Assembly (NCBI GenBank): GCA_004299495.1
Contig: SCPY01000091.1
Span: 1-6,622 of the forward strand
Length of the DNA: 6,622 nt
From: a bacterium
GTDB taxonomy: Bacteria > Omnitrophota > Gorgyraeia > Gygaellales > UBA12090
Reading direction: 5' to 3'
A program made the translations under genes and the position numbers. The notes under the pieces are model-generated. The model was not told where the DNA came from. It saw only the letters and a program-made list of their open reading frames with translations, and did no database searches. Positions 1-5,766 of the stretch are shown here, piece after piece; position 1 is the first letter of the stretch; each line of letters opens with the position of its first letter.

Positions 1-395
1 AAACAGATATTATAGCGGATATGCTTACGAGGATACGAAACGCCGTGATGGCCAAGAAGGATTCGGTGGTGGTTCCCTCGTTTAAGCTGGCAGGAAGCAT
101 GCTGGAGATTCTTAAAAACGAAGGTTCAATAGAGAATTTTAAGGAGCAGGCCTCCGCGGGCCCTCGTAAGACCATAAAGGTTTATTTAAAGTATGCGAGC
201 GGCAAAAAACCGATTTTGAGCGGGGTAAAGAGGGTGTCGCGCTCGGGTTTAAGAGTTTATTCAAAATGCAAGAATATGCCTACGGTATTGAGGGGCTTTG
301 GTTACGCGATAGTCTCTACATCGCAGGGGCTGATGACAGACGCCGCGGCGCGAGAAAAGAAATTAGGCGGAGAGATCATTTGCTACGTCTGGTAA
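1..395 (+). CDS. rpsH: 30S ribosomal protein S8 (uS8), 5' end outside window
   Basis: S8 binds the central domain of 16S rRNA and is an early assembly protein of the small subunit; in E. coli it also represses the spc operon by binding its mRNA. The reading frame is open to the left edge: the codons before the ATG at 21 read TDIIAD, giving TDIIADMLTRIRNA, the classic S8 N-terminus. The ATG at 21 is therefore an internal Met and the true start lies only a few codons upstream of base 1. The C-terminal rRNA-binding signature STSQGLMTDAAAR, followed by GGEIICYVW, is intact and ends at TAA 393-395. The 130 visible codons match the usual length of about 130-132. Small differences are Ser for Pro in the usual PGLRVY motif and a slightly longer loop near residues 43-50 (ATG-21 numbering). 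It is followed after 10 bases by rplF. Identification is secure. Confidence 0.97.
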   Translation, partial: TDIIADMLTRIRNAVMAKKDSVVVPSFKLAGSMLEILKNEGSIENFKEQASAGPRKTIKVYLKYASGKKPILSGVKRVSRSGLRVYSKCKNMPTVLRGFGYAIVSTSQGLMTDAAAREKKLGGEIICYVW

Positions 396-405
396 GCGAG
401 GATAA

Positions 406-945
406 ATGTCACGAATAGGAAAAAAACCTATAGCGATTCCTTCCGGAGTCAAGGTTTCGGTAACTAACGGCAAGGTGGCGGTAGAAGGCAAGAACGGCTC
501 GCTCAGTTATGTTTTATCCGCCAGGATAGCCTGCGATGTAAAGGACGGCCAGGTGGTGGTGCGGTCTCCCTTAAAGAGCAAGTTAGATAAATCCCTGCAC
601 GGCCTGACCCGCAGCCTGGTTTTCAATATGATAAAGGGTGTTTCCGAGGGTTATGCCAAGGAAATGGAGATTCAGGGCGTGGGATTCAGGGCAAGCAGCC
701 AGGCAAGCGTCCTAACCCTAATCATGGGGTTTTCGCATCCGGTCAGTTTCCCTATACCCGCGGATGTGAAGATTGAAACCCCAAAGCCGACTATCGTCAT
801 AGTGAAGGGCATAGATAAGCAGAGGGTCGGAGAGGTGGCGGCGCAGATACGCAGGATTTATCCTCCGGAGCCTTATAAAGGAAAAGGCATACGGTACGCG
901 GGGGAAATTGTCCGCAGAAAAGTAGGCAAGGCCGCGACGAAATAA
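406..945 (+). CDS. rplF: 50S ribosomal protein L6 (uL6)
   Basis: L6 is a two-domain large-subunit protein that binds 23S rRNA close to the sarcin-ricin loop and factor-binding site. The 179 residues match the family length of about 177-180. The N-terminus MSRIGKKPIAIPSGV is characteristic. Residues 65-83 (HGLTRSLVFNMIKGVSEGY) form the end of the first repeat, GVGFRA at 91-96 begins the second, and PEPYKGKGIRYAGE at 154-167 is the family hallmark near the C-terminus. A GAGG Shine-Dalgarno at 398-401 sits 4 bases before the ATG, which supports this start. It lies between rpsH and rplR, as in the canonical spc operon. The usual GPKG near residue 29 reads GKNG here, a mild variation. Confidence 0.98.
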   Translation: MSRIGKKPIAIPSGVKVSVTNGKVAVEGKNGSLSYVLSARIACDVKDGQVVVRSPLKSKLDKSLHGLTRSLVFNMIKGVSEGYAKEMEIQGVGFRASSQASVLTLIMGFSHPVSFPIPADVKIETPKPTIVIVKGIDKQRVGEVAAQIRRIYPPEPYKGKGIRYAGEIVRRKVGKAATK

Positions 946-948
946 GCA

Positions 949-955
949 GGGAGGG
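949..955 (+). promoter_or_regulatory. Shine-Dalgarno for rplR with long spacer
   Basis: GGGAGGG is a strong match to the anti-Shine-Dalgarno but ends 12 bases before the ATG at 968, longer than the usual 5-9. It lies in the 22-base rplF-rplR gap, the largest gap in the window. A second weak purine run (AAAGAG, 961-966) sits right before the ATG. No better in-frame start lies between them, so the start at 968 stands. Confidence 0.6.
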
Positions 956-967
956 TAATCAAAGAGC

Positions 968-1330
968 ATGGAAGCCGTAAAAGAGACAAAAAGAATAGCC
1001 CGTCACAAGAGAATCAGAAGCAAGGTAATCGGAACAAAGGCGCGCCCGCGGCTTTGTATTCATCGCAGCCTCAATAATATGCAGCTTCAGTTAATTGACG
1101 ACACAACGGCTGAGACTATCCTCTCGTTATCGACTACGGCAAAGAGCGTAAAAGAGAAGTCAGGTCACGGAGGCAATATCAAGGCGGCCTCTTTTCTGGG
1201 TGAGGTATTCGCGAGGTTAGCGAAAGAGAAAAATATCAAGGAAGTTGTTTTTGACCGGGGCGGATATGCATACCATGGCAGGGTAAAGGCGCTCTGCGCT
1301 TCCTTGCGCGAGGGAGGATTGGATTTCTGA
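968..1330 (+). CDS. rplR: 50S ribosomal protein L18 (uL18)
   Basis: L18 binds 5S rRNA together with L5 and helps attach it to the central protuberance of the large subunit. The 120 residues match the usual 115-122. A basic N-terminal segment (RIARHKRIRSKV, 9-20) leads into IGTKARPRLCIHRS, the family's conserved first strand. The C-terminal hallmark VVFDRGGYAYHGRVKALC (93-110) followed by REGGLDF is complete. The stop TGA at 1328-1330 shares its A with the ATG of rpsE, so the two are probably translationally coupled. The first six residues are not conserved in the family, so a start a few codons later cannot be excluded, but no alternative has a better ribosome binding site. Confidence 0.97.
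   Translation: MEAVKETKRIARHKRIRSKVIGTKARPRLCIHRSLNNMQLQLIDDTTAETILSLSTTAKSVKEKSGHGGNIKAASFLGEVFARLAKEKNIKEVVFDRGGYAYHGRVKALCASLREGGLDF
1311..1318 (+). promoter_or_regulatory. Shine-Dalgarno for rpsE inside rplR
   Basis: AGGGAGGA lies in the last codons of rplR; its GGGAGG core ends 12 bases before the rpsE ATG at 1330, and a weaker GGA at 1321-1323 is closer. With the TGATG stop-start overlap, this suggests re-initiation by ribosomes ending rplR. Confidence 0.6.
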
Positions 1331-1788
1331 TGGATCATAATAAAAGAAGGGAAGCGCCCGAGTTTATAGAAAAGGTTATCAGCATCAACCGCGTTACCAA
1401 GGTAACTAAGGGAGGGAAAAAAATGGCATTTAGCGCCCTTATCGTCATCGGAGACGCCAAGGGCAGGGTAGGCTATGCCATGGGAAAGGCCGGTGAGGTT
1501 GCCGACGCGATCAGAAAAGGCTTGTATCATGCCAAGAAAAGTTTAATAAAAGTTGAATTGAGCGCCACCACCATTCCGCATGAGGTAATCGGACGCTATG
1601 GCGCGGCCTCCGTGTTGCTTAAGCCGGCCGCGGAAGGAACAGGGGTTATTGCCGCGGGTTCGGTCAGGGCGGTGTGCGAAGCCGCGGGAATAAAGGATAT
1701 CCTGACTAAATGTTTAAGGTCAAATAATCCCATTAACGTAGTGAAGGCAACGATTGAAGGGCTTACGCAATTGAAAGGAAGGCCTTAG
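1330..1788 (+). CDS. rpsE: 30S ribosomal protein S5 (uS5)
   Basis: S5 sits near the mRNA entry side of the small subunit and contributes to decoding accuracy. The 152 residues are within the bacterial range (E. coli has 167). The N-terminal double-stranded-RNA-binding-like domain covers roughly 11-75: EKVISINRVTKVTKGGKK, then ALIVIGDAKGRVGYAMGKA. The KGG loop at 27-29 is where spectinomycin-resistance changes occur in E. coli, and it looks wild type. The C-terminal domain has GRYGAASVLLKPAAEGTGVI (88-107) and NPINVVKATIEGL (133-145). Arg130 stands where many S5 proteins have Gly in the GS.NP.NVV motif. The gene overlaps rplR by one base and is followed 3 bases later by rplO, with no rpmD between. 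Confidence 0.98.
   Translation: MDHNKRREAPEFIEKVISINRVTKVTKGGKKMAFSALIVIGDAKGRVGYAMGKAGEVADAIRKGLYHAKKSLIKVELSATTIPHEVIGRYGAASVLLKPAAEGTGVIAAGSVRAVCEAAGIKDILTKCLRSNNPINVVKATIEGLTQLKGRP
1777..1782 (+). promoter_or_regulatory. Shine-Dalgarno for rplO within rpsE
   Basis: GGAAGG ends 9 bases before the ATG at 1792, good spacing, and lies in the final codons of rpsE. The AGGA at 1787-1790, which overlaps the rpsE stop, is too close to the start to be used. This site supports ATG 1792 as the start of L15. Confidence 0.6.
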
Positions 1789-1791
1789 GAA

Positions 1792-2256
1792 ATGCCGTTT
1801 GCAAGCTTAGTCTCGGTAAAAGGTAAGCACAGAAGAAAGAAGCTGCTGGGCAGGGGCCCGGGCTCAGGCCATGGAAAAACATCTACCAAGGGCCATAAAG
1901 GGCAAAAGGCGCGGGCGGGAAGAGACTTCTACCCCGGCTTTGAAGGCGGACAGTCTCCCTTAATCCGCAGGGTCCCCAAGAGGGGATTTTCCCATAGGCC
2001 CAAGAGGCGTTATCAATTGGTTAACCTGAAACAGCTGAATAATTTCCCCAAGGGCGCGCTTATTGAGCCGAAGCTGTTAGCGGAAAGCAGGCTCATTGAA
2101 AACAGCAATGGCTTTGTAAAAATCCTCGGGAAAGGCGACCTGAAATCAGCGCTTACCATTAAGGCCCATAAGTTTTCCGCGGGAGCGGTTGAAAAAATAC
2201 AAAAATCCGGCGGCAAGGCGGAAGTGATAGCCGACAGTAAAAACCTCCATTCTTAA
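1792..2256 (+). CDS. rplO: 50S ribosomal protein L15 (uL15)
   Basis: L15 is a late-assembly large-subunit protein whose extended N-terminal arm threads into 23S rRNA. The 154 residues fit the family (about 144-150 or slightly more). The arm has the signature GRGPGSGHGKTSTKGHKGQK (20-39), rich in Gly and Lys. GFEGGQSPLIRRVPKRGF (49-66) is the second conserved block, and the globular C-terminal domain covers roughly 75-148, with FSAGAVEKIQKSGGKAEVI at its end. The usual MKLHELKPA opening is replaced by a divergent MPFASLVSVKG. The last few residues (DSKNLHS) look like an unconserved tail. It follows rpsE by 3 bases and precedes secY by 5, matching the spc order except for the absent rpmD. Confidence 0.97.
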   Translation: MPFASLVSVKGKHRRKKLLGRGPGSGHGKTSTKGHKGQKARAGRDFYPGFEGGQSPLIRRVPKRGFSHRPKRRYQLVNLKQLNNFPKGALIEPKLLAESRLIENSNGFVKILGKGDLKSALTIKAHKFSAGAVEKIQKSGGKAEVIADSKNLHS

Positions 2257-2261
2257 ATTCT

Positions 2262-3602
2262 ATGTTATCGGCGTTCCAGAATATTTTTAAAATACAGGAC
2301 TTAAGGCGCAAGGTCCTGGTTACTCTCGGCCTGATCGCGGTATACCGGATAGGAAGCTTTATTCCCACCCCCGGAATAGACTCGCACGCCCTGGCTCAAT
2401 TTTTTGAAAATATCTCCAAAAGCCAGGGAGGCGCGATATTAGGGATAATGAATATGTTCTCCGGAGGCTCTTTGGAGAAGCTGACCATCTTTGCCTTAGG
2501 GATAATGCCTTATATCTCAAGCTCCATCATCATCCAGCTGCTTACCGCGGTGATACCGGCGTTAGAGAAATTATCCAAAGAGGGAAAGGCCGGGCATCAG
2601 AGGATAAATCAGTACACCCGATACGCCACGGTAGGCCTTTCATTAGTGCAGTCATATTTCATTGCTCTATGGCTTGAGCATCCGGGGAGGCTTCTTGAGG
2701 GATTAAGCATAGTAATTAATCCCGGATGGGGATTCCGGATGCTCACGGTTTTAACCTTAAGCACAGGAACAATATTTATTATGTGGTTAGGAGAGCAGAT
2801 CCAGGAAAGAGGGATAGGTAACGGCATATCCTTAATCATTACCGCGGGAATTATTTCGCGTATCCCTACGGCTGTGCAGCAGTTAATTGTCTATGCCTCT
2901 CCAAAGACCCGCCAGATTCATCCCTTTTCCCTGGTAATTATGGCGGCGTTATTGGTGGCGGTAGTTTTATTGGTCACCCTGATTACCCAGGCCCAGCGTA
3001 AAATTCCTGTGCAATACGCAAGGCGGGTTGTGGGAAGAAAGATATTCGGCGGGCAGTCTACCTATATTCCTCTAAAGGTGGATACCGCGGGAGTGATCGC
3101 GATTATCTTCGCCCAATCTATCATTATGTTTCCCGCTACTATCGCCGCCTTTATCCCTAATCCCGCCTTTCAGAGATTTGCAAACCTCCTTTTGCGCGGC
3201 AATATCGTTTATACGATTATCTACGCGTTGCTTATCATATTCTTCTGTTATTTTTATACCGCTATCGTCTTTAATCCTCAGGACATTTCAGATAATATGA
3301 AAAAATACGGAGGTTTTATTCCTGGGATCCGCCCGGGAAATCCCACCACGGAATTTCTTGACTTTGTAATGACGCGGATTACTTTGGCAGGAGCGCTTTT
3401 TATCGCCTTCATCGCGATTTTTCCCGATTTTATCATGGCGTCGCTGAAAGTGCCTTATCTAATCGCCTCGTTTTTCGGCGGCACGGGGATATTGATTACT
3501 GTTGGGGTGATGCTGGATACCATTAAACAGATTGAGTCGCAGTTATTGATGCGCCATTACGAGGGTTTTATAAAAAGCGGCCGGATCCAGGGAAGGCGCT
3601 GA
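2262..3602 (+). CDS. secY: Protein translocase subunit SecY
   Basis: SecY is the channel-forming subunit of the SecYEG translocon in the inner membrane. It passes unfolded proteins outward with SecA and inserts membrane proteins co-translationally. The 446 residues and ten hydrophobic segments match the family. Segments lie near 18-35, 76-96, 120-138, 157-176, 186-205, 222-243, 275-296, 314-337, 373-392 and 398-418. The plug and TM2 region reads NMFSGGSLEKLTIFALGIMP (64-83). Cytoplasmic loop C5 has RKIPVQYARRVVGRK (246-260). Loop C6 has GGFIPGIRPGNPTTEFLD (350-367), with Arg357 corresponding to the E. coli Arg357 needed for SecA-driven export. In TM7 the usual KVN.AGVIP reads KVDTAGVIA, with Asp274 and Ala280 replacing Asn and Pro. 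No Shine-Dalgarno is visible. The gene overlaps adk by one base. Confidence 0.98.
   Translation: MLSAFQNIFKIQDLRRKVLVTLGLIAVYRIGSFIPTPGIDSHALAQFFENISKSQGGAILGIMNMFSGGSLEKLTIFALGIMPYISSSIIIQLLTAVIPALEKLSKEGKAGHQRINQYTRYATVGLSLVQSYFIALWLEHPGRLLEGLSIVINPGWGFRMLTVLTLSTGTIFIMWLGEQIQERGIGNGISLIITAGIISRIPTAVQQLIVYASPKTRQIHPFSLVIMAALLVAVVLLVTLITQAQRKIPVQYARRVVGRKIFGGQSTYIPLKVDTAGVIAIIFAQSIIMFPATIAAFIPNPAFQRFANLLLRGNIVYTIIYALLIIFFCYFYTAIVFNPQDISDNMKKYGGFIPGIRPGNPTTEFLDFVMTRITLAGALFIAFIAIFPDFIMASLKVPYLIASFFGGTGILITVGVMLDTIKQIESQLLMRHYEGFIKSGRIQGRR
3591..3596 (+). promoter_or_regulatory. Shine-Dalgarno deciding the adk start
   Basis: GGAAGG in the last codons of secY ends 5 bases before ATG 3602. This spacing favours ATG 3602 over the two nearby in-frame ATGs at 3617 and 3623, which have no comparable purine run at suitable distance. 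Confidence 0.65.
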
Positions 3603-4264
3603 TGGAAAAAACGCAAATGGCAATGCTGAAATTAGTCCTTCTGGGGCCTCCGGGTGCGGGCAAAGGGACCCAGGCGAAAAGCTTAAGCGAAGAATTAGGA
3701 TTGGCGCATATCTCAACCGGAGATATCCTGCGCCAGGCCATACAGCTTGACAGCGCGCTGGGCAAAGAGGCTAAACACTATGTGGATAAAGGAGAGTTGG
3801 TGCCTGATGGATTGGTTACCAAGATGGTAATCGAACGCCTCAAGCGTCCTGATGCCAAGAGAGGGTTTATACTTGACGGTTTTCCGCGCAATATTAAGCA
3901 AGCGGAGGATTTAGACAGTTTTTTCGCGCAAGAAGGTTATTCCGACTATAAAGTGATATATCTGGATGCTACGGAGAAAACTATCATTCAGCGCCTCGGC
4001 GGGAGAATGATTTGTAAAAAGTGCCAGGCGGTTTTTCATATGACGAATATGCCGCCGAAAGAGGGCTCGCGCTGTGACTTTTGTAAGTCTGAGCTCTATC
4101 AGCGACAGGATGACCGGGAGGAAACCGTAAAGTACCGGCTTTCCGTGTACGCGCAAGCGACAAAACCGGTGGTGGAGTATTATGCCAGGCAGGGCAGGAT
4201 TATGGAGTTTGACGCGGACAGGGAATCGTCCGTTGTATTGAAGGAAATGCTTCAGGGTTTATGA
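3602..4264 (+). CDS. adk: Adenylate kinase, zinc-type LID
   Basis: This cytoplasmic enzyme converts ATP + AMP to 2 ADP and balances adenine nucleotides. The 220 residues match the long bacterial form (about 214-217), with roughly seven extra residues at the N-terminus. The P-loop is GPPGAGKGT (15-23; Lys21), ISTGD (37-41) and Arg44 are in the AMP site, and DGFPR (92-96) is the family signature (followed by Asn rather than the common Thr). The LID domain (about 132-170) carries Cys138, Cys141, Cys158 and Cys161 in two CXXC pairs. This is the structural zinc site of many Gram-positive and thermophile enzymes, absent from E. coli Adk. Catalytic arginines are present at 131, 135, 168 and 179. The usual GRR after Arg131 reads GRM (Met136). 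It overlaps secY by one base and map by four. Confidence 0.98.
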   Translation: MEKTQMAMLKLVLLGPPGAGKGTQAKSLSEELGLAHISTGDILRQAIQLDSALGKEAKHYVDKGELVPDGLVTKMVIERLKRPDAKRGFILDGFPRNIKQAEDLDSFFAQEGYSDYKVIYLDATEKTIIQRLGGRMICKKCQAVFHMTNMPPKEGSRCDFCKSELYQRQDDREETVKYRLSVYAQATKPVVEYYARQGRIMEFDADRESSVVLKEMLQGL

Positions 4265-5007
4265 TTTTTATCAAGTCAGCGGCCGAATTAGAGGCGATGC
4301 GCTTAAGCGGGGCGCTGCTGGCCAGGATTGCTGATAAGATACGCGGTAAGATTGCGGTAGGCATTTCAACTGAAGAGATTGATAAAATTGCCGAAGGCCT
4401 GATTCTCCAGGCCGGGGCGGTACCGGCGTTTAAGGGTTATGGAGGATTTCCCGCGAATATCTGCGCCTCCATAAATGAAGAGGTGGTGCACGGCATACCT
4501 TCCAGAGACAGGCTCCTTAAAGACGGGGATTTGCTTAAGATAGATGTCGGCATAAGTTTAAACGGTTATTTCTCAGATTGCGCGTTTACGATTGCCTTGG
4601 GAAGAGTAGACGCGGGACGCCGAAGATTGCTGGAAACCACCAAAAGAGCGTTAGAGGCAGGCATTGCCGCGGCAGTTGTGAATAATCATCTTACGGATAT
4701 CTCTTGGGCAATCCAGAGCTATGTTGAGGCGCAGGGATTTTCGGTGGTGAGGGATTTCGTGGGCCACGGTATAGGCCGCAGTATGCATGAGGCGCCTGAG
4801 GTCCCCAACTTCGGAGAACCCCGCCAGGGCCCGCTGCTTAAGGAAGGCATGGTTCTGGCGATTGAGCCGATGGTAAACAGAGGGACCTGGGAAGTGCGTA
4901 TCCAGGAAAACGGCTGGACTGCCGTTACCAGGGATAAGCAGGAATCCGCGCATTTTGAGCACACTGTGGCAATTACGTCCGGCGGGCCGGAGATATTAAC
5001 TAAGTAA
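4261..5007 (+). CDS. map: Methionine aminopeptidase, type I
   Basis: This enzyme removes the initiator Met from nascent proteins with small second residues, acting at the ribosome exit after deformylation. The 248 residues match the type Ia family (E. coli 264), with no N-terminal zinc-finger extension and no type II insert. All five metal ligands are visible: Asp95 (KIDVG), Asp106 (FSDCAFT), His169 (GHGIG), Glu202 (IEPM) and Glu233 (FEHT). The substrate-site histidines His77 (EEVVHGIP) and His176 (SMHEAP) are also present. These correspond to E. coli D97, D108, H171, E204, E235, H79 and H178. The start codon lies in an ATGA overlap with the adk stop, a standard sign of translational coupling; the nearest purine run, CAGGG at 4253-4257, is weak. 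The adk-map-infA order is the common spc-type arrangement in Gram-positives and many other phyla. Confidence 0.98.
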   Translation: MIFIKSAAELEAMRLSGALLARIADKIRGKIAVGISTEEIDKIAEGLILQAGAVPAFKGYGGFPANICASINEEVVHGIPSRDRLLKDGDLLKIDVGISLNGYFSDCAFTIALGRVDAGRRRLLETTKRALEAGIAAAVVNNHLTDISWAIQSYVEAQGFSVVRDFVGHGIGRSMHEAPEVPNFGEPRQGPLLKEGMVLAIEPMVNRGTWEVRIQENGWTAVTRDKQESAHFEHTVAITSGGPEILTK

Positions 5008-5010
5008 GCT

Positions 5011-5229
5011 ATGCCGAAAGAAGACGTTATAGAGATTGAGGGAGTGGTGAAAGAGGCGCTGCCAAACGCGACATTCAGGGTGGAATTAGACAACGGCCAT
5101 GTGGTGTTGGCGCATGTCTCAGGCAAGATGCGTATGCATTTTATCCGAATACTCCCCGGGGACAGGGTGAAAATGGAGCTATCTCCTTATGACTTGACCC
5201 GCGGCAGGATAACCTTCAGGGTGAAATAA
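5011..5229 (+). CDS. infA: Translation initiation factor IF-1
   Basis: IF-1 occupies the A site of the 30S subunit during initiation and works with IF-2 and IF-3. The 72 residues are exactly the usual length and form a single S1/OB-fold domain. Conserved blocks are MPKEDVIEIEG, EALPNATFRVELDNGH (15-30), LAHVSGKMR (33-41), IRILPGDRV (45-53) and ELSPYDLTRGRITFR (56-70). The opening MPKE replaces the commoner MAKE. The start follows the map stop by 3 bases and has no well-placed Shine-Dalgarno: the nearest, GGAG at 4989-4992, is 18 bases away. Translation probably depends on ribosomes finishing map. The stop codon overlaps the first base of rpmJ. Confidence 0.98.
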   Translation: MPKEDVIEIEGVVKEALPNATFRVELDNGHVVLAHVSGKMRMHFIRILPGDRVKMELSPYDLTRGRITFRVK

Positions 5230-5342
5230 TGAAAGTGAAATCTTCGGTTAAAAGGATTTGTGACCGCTGTAAAATAATCCGCAGGAAATCCGTGGTCAGG
5301 GTCATTTGCACAAATCCAAAACACAAACAAAGGCAGGGGTAA
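5229..5342 (+). CDS. rpmJ: 50S ribosomal protein L36 (bL36), zinc-binding form
   Basis: L36 is the smallest large-subunit protein and stabilises 23S rRNA folding near the L6 and L16 neighbourhood. This 37-residue frame starts at the ATG in TAATG, overlapping the infA stop by one base, and ends at TAA 5340-5342. Its sequence begins MKVKSSVKRICDRCKIIRRK and ends NPKHKQRQG, almost exactly the family consensus. Cys11, Cys14, Cys27 and His32 form the CXXC...CX4H zinc ribbon, so this is the zinc-dependent (C+) version. An AGGGTGA Shine-Dalgarno at 5218-5224 precedes the ATG. The 37-residue length is normal (E. coli 38). The gene lies between infA and rpsM, its usual place when adk-map-infA are in the operon. 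Confidence 0.97.
   Translation: MKVKSSVKRICDRCKIIRRKSVVRVICTNPKHKQRQG
5335..5339 (+). promoter_or_regulatory. Shine-Dalgarno for rpsM at the rpmJ end
   Basis: AGGGG overlaps the last two sense codons of rpmJ and the first base of its stop does not interrupt it. It ends 10 bases before the rpsM ATG at 5350. The intergenic gap is only 7 bases. Confidence 0.6.
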
Positions 5343-5349
5343 CCAAACA

Positions 5350-5760
5350 ATGGCGAGAATTTCAGGAGTAGACTTACCCAAGAGTAAGCGTATAGAAATA
5401 TCCCTTACCTATTTATATGGGGTGGGAAGGTATTTATCAAATAAGATTTTAAAGGATACGGGTATTGATCCGGACAAAAGGACCAAAGACCTGACCGATG
5501 AGGAAGTTTCCAGGATAACGCAATACTTGCAGGGTTCCGGTTACAGGGTAGAAGGAGAGCTGCGCCACGAGATTTCAGCCAACATCAGGCGTTTGATGGA
5601 GATTGGCGCCTGGCGCGGCATGCGCCACAAGAAGGGCCTTCCGGTGAGGGGCCAGCGCACGCGCACCAACGCCCGTACGCGCAAGGGCCCGCGCAAAGGC
5701 GGCCTCATCGTAGTCAAGAAAAAAGAGGAAAGTAAACCGGCGGCAAAGCCAAAGGCTTAG
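5350..5760 (+). CDS. rpsM: 30S ribosomal protein S13 (uS13) with basic C-terminal tail
   Basis: S13 lies in the head of the small subunit, forms intersubunit bridges with 23S rRNA and L5, and its tail reaches toward the P-site tRNA. The N-terminal domain opens with MARISGVDLPKSKRIEISLTYLYGVG-type sequence, including the helix-hairpin-helix region at about 15-50. The C-terminal hallmark covers residues 92-116, including RHKKGLPVRGQRTRTNARTR. At 136 residues it is longer than the usual 118-126. The excess is the tail after about residue 117, GGLIVVKKKEESKP followed by AAKPKA, a Lys/Ala/Pro-rich low-complexity end. The tail is in frame with a clean TAG stop at 5758-5760. The gene follows rpmJ and begins the alpha-operon portion. 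Confidence 0.98.
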   Translation: MARISGVDLPKSKRIEISLTYLYGVGRYLSNKILKDTGIDPDKRTKDLTDEEVSRITQYLQGSGYRVEGELRHEISANIRRLMEIGAWRGMRHKKGLPVRGQRTRTNARTRKGPRKGGLIVVKKKEESKPAAKPKA

Positions 5761-5766
5761 CGAAGC

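Noticed and set aside
21..23. ATG at 21 as the start of rpsH
   Set aside because: The frame is open upstream and encodes TDIIAD directly before it, the normal S8 N-terminus, so this Met is internal.
395..408. Repeat of the rplF start context at rpsK (5762-5777) as a mobile or dispersed repeat
   Set aside because: The shared segment is about 14 bases made of a Shine-Dalgarno, A-rich spacer and ATG; convergent start-site composition explains it.
1165..1530. 121-codon open frame on the minus strand, antisense to rplR and rpsE
   Set aside because: Same reasons: fully covered by conserved genes and no recognisable domain.
3617..3625. Later in-frame ATGs (3617, 3623) as the adk start
   Set aside because: They would give a more typical N-terminal length, but the GGAAGG site at 3591-3596 and the one-base overlap with secY favour 3602. 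The choice is not certain.
4719..5126. 135-codon open frame on the minus strand, antisense to map and infA
   Set aside because: It lies wholly opposite two certain genes, its product resembles no family I know, and it has no ribosome binding or operon context. It is a shadow of the coding strand.
5755..5766. Small hairpin GCTT-AGCG-AAGC between rpsM and rpsK as a terminator or regulatory element
   Set aside because: The stem is only 4 bp, has no U-run after it, and sits directly before a ribosome binding site inside an operon; chance is the simplest explanation.
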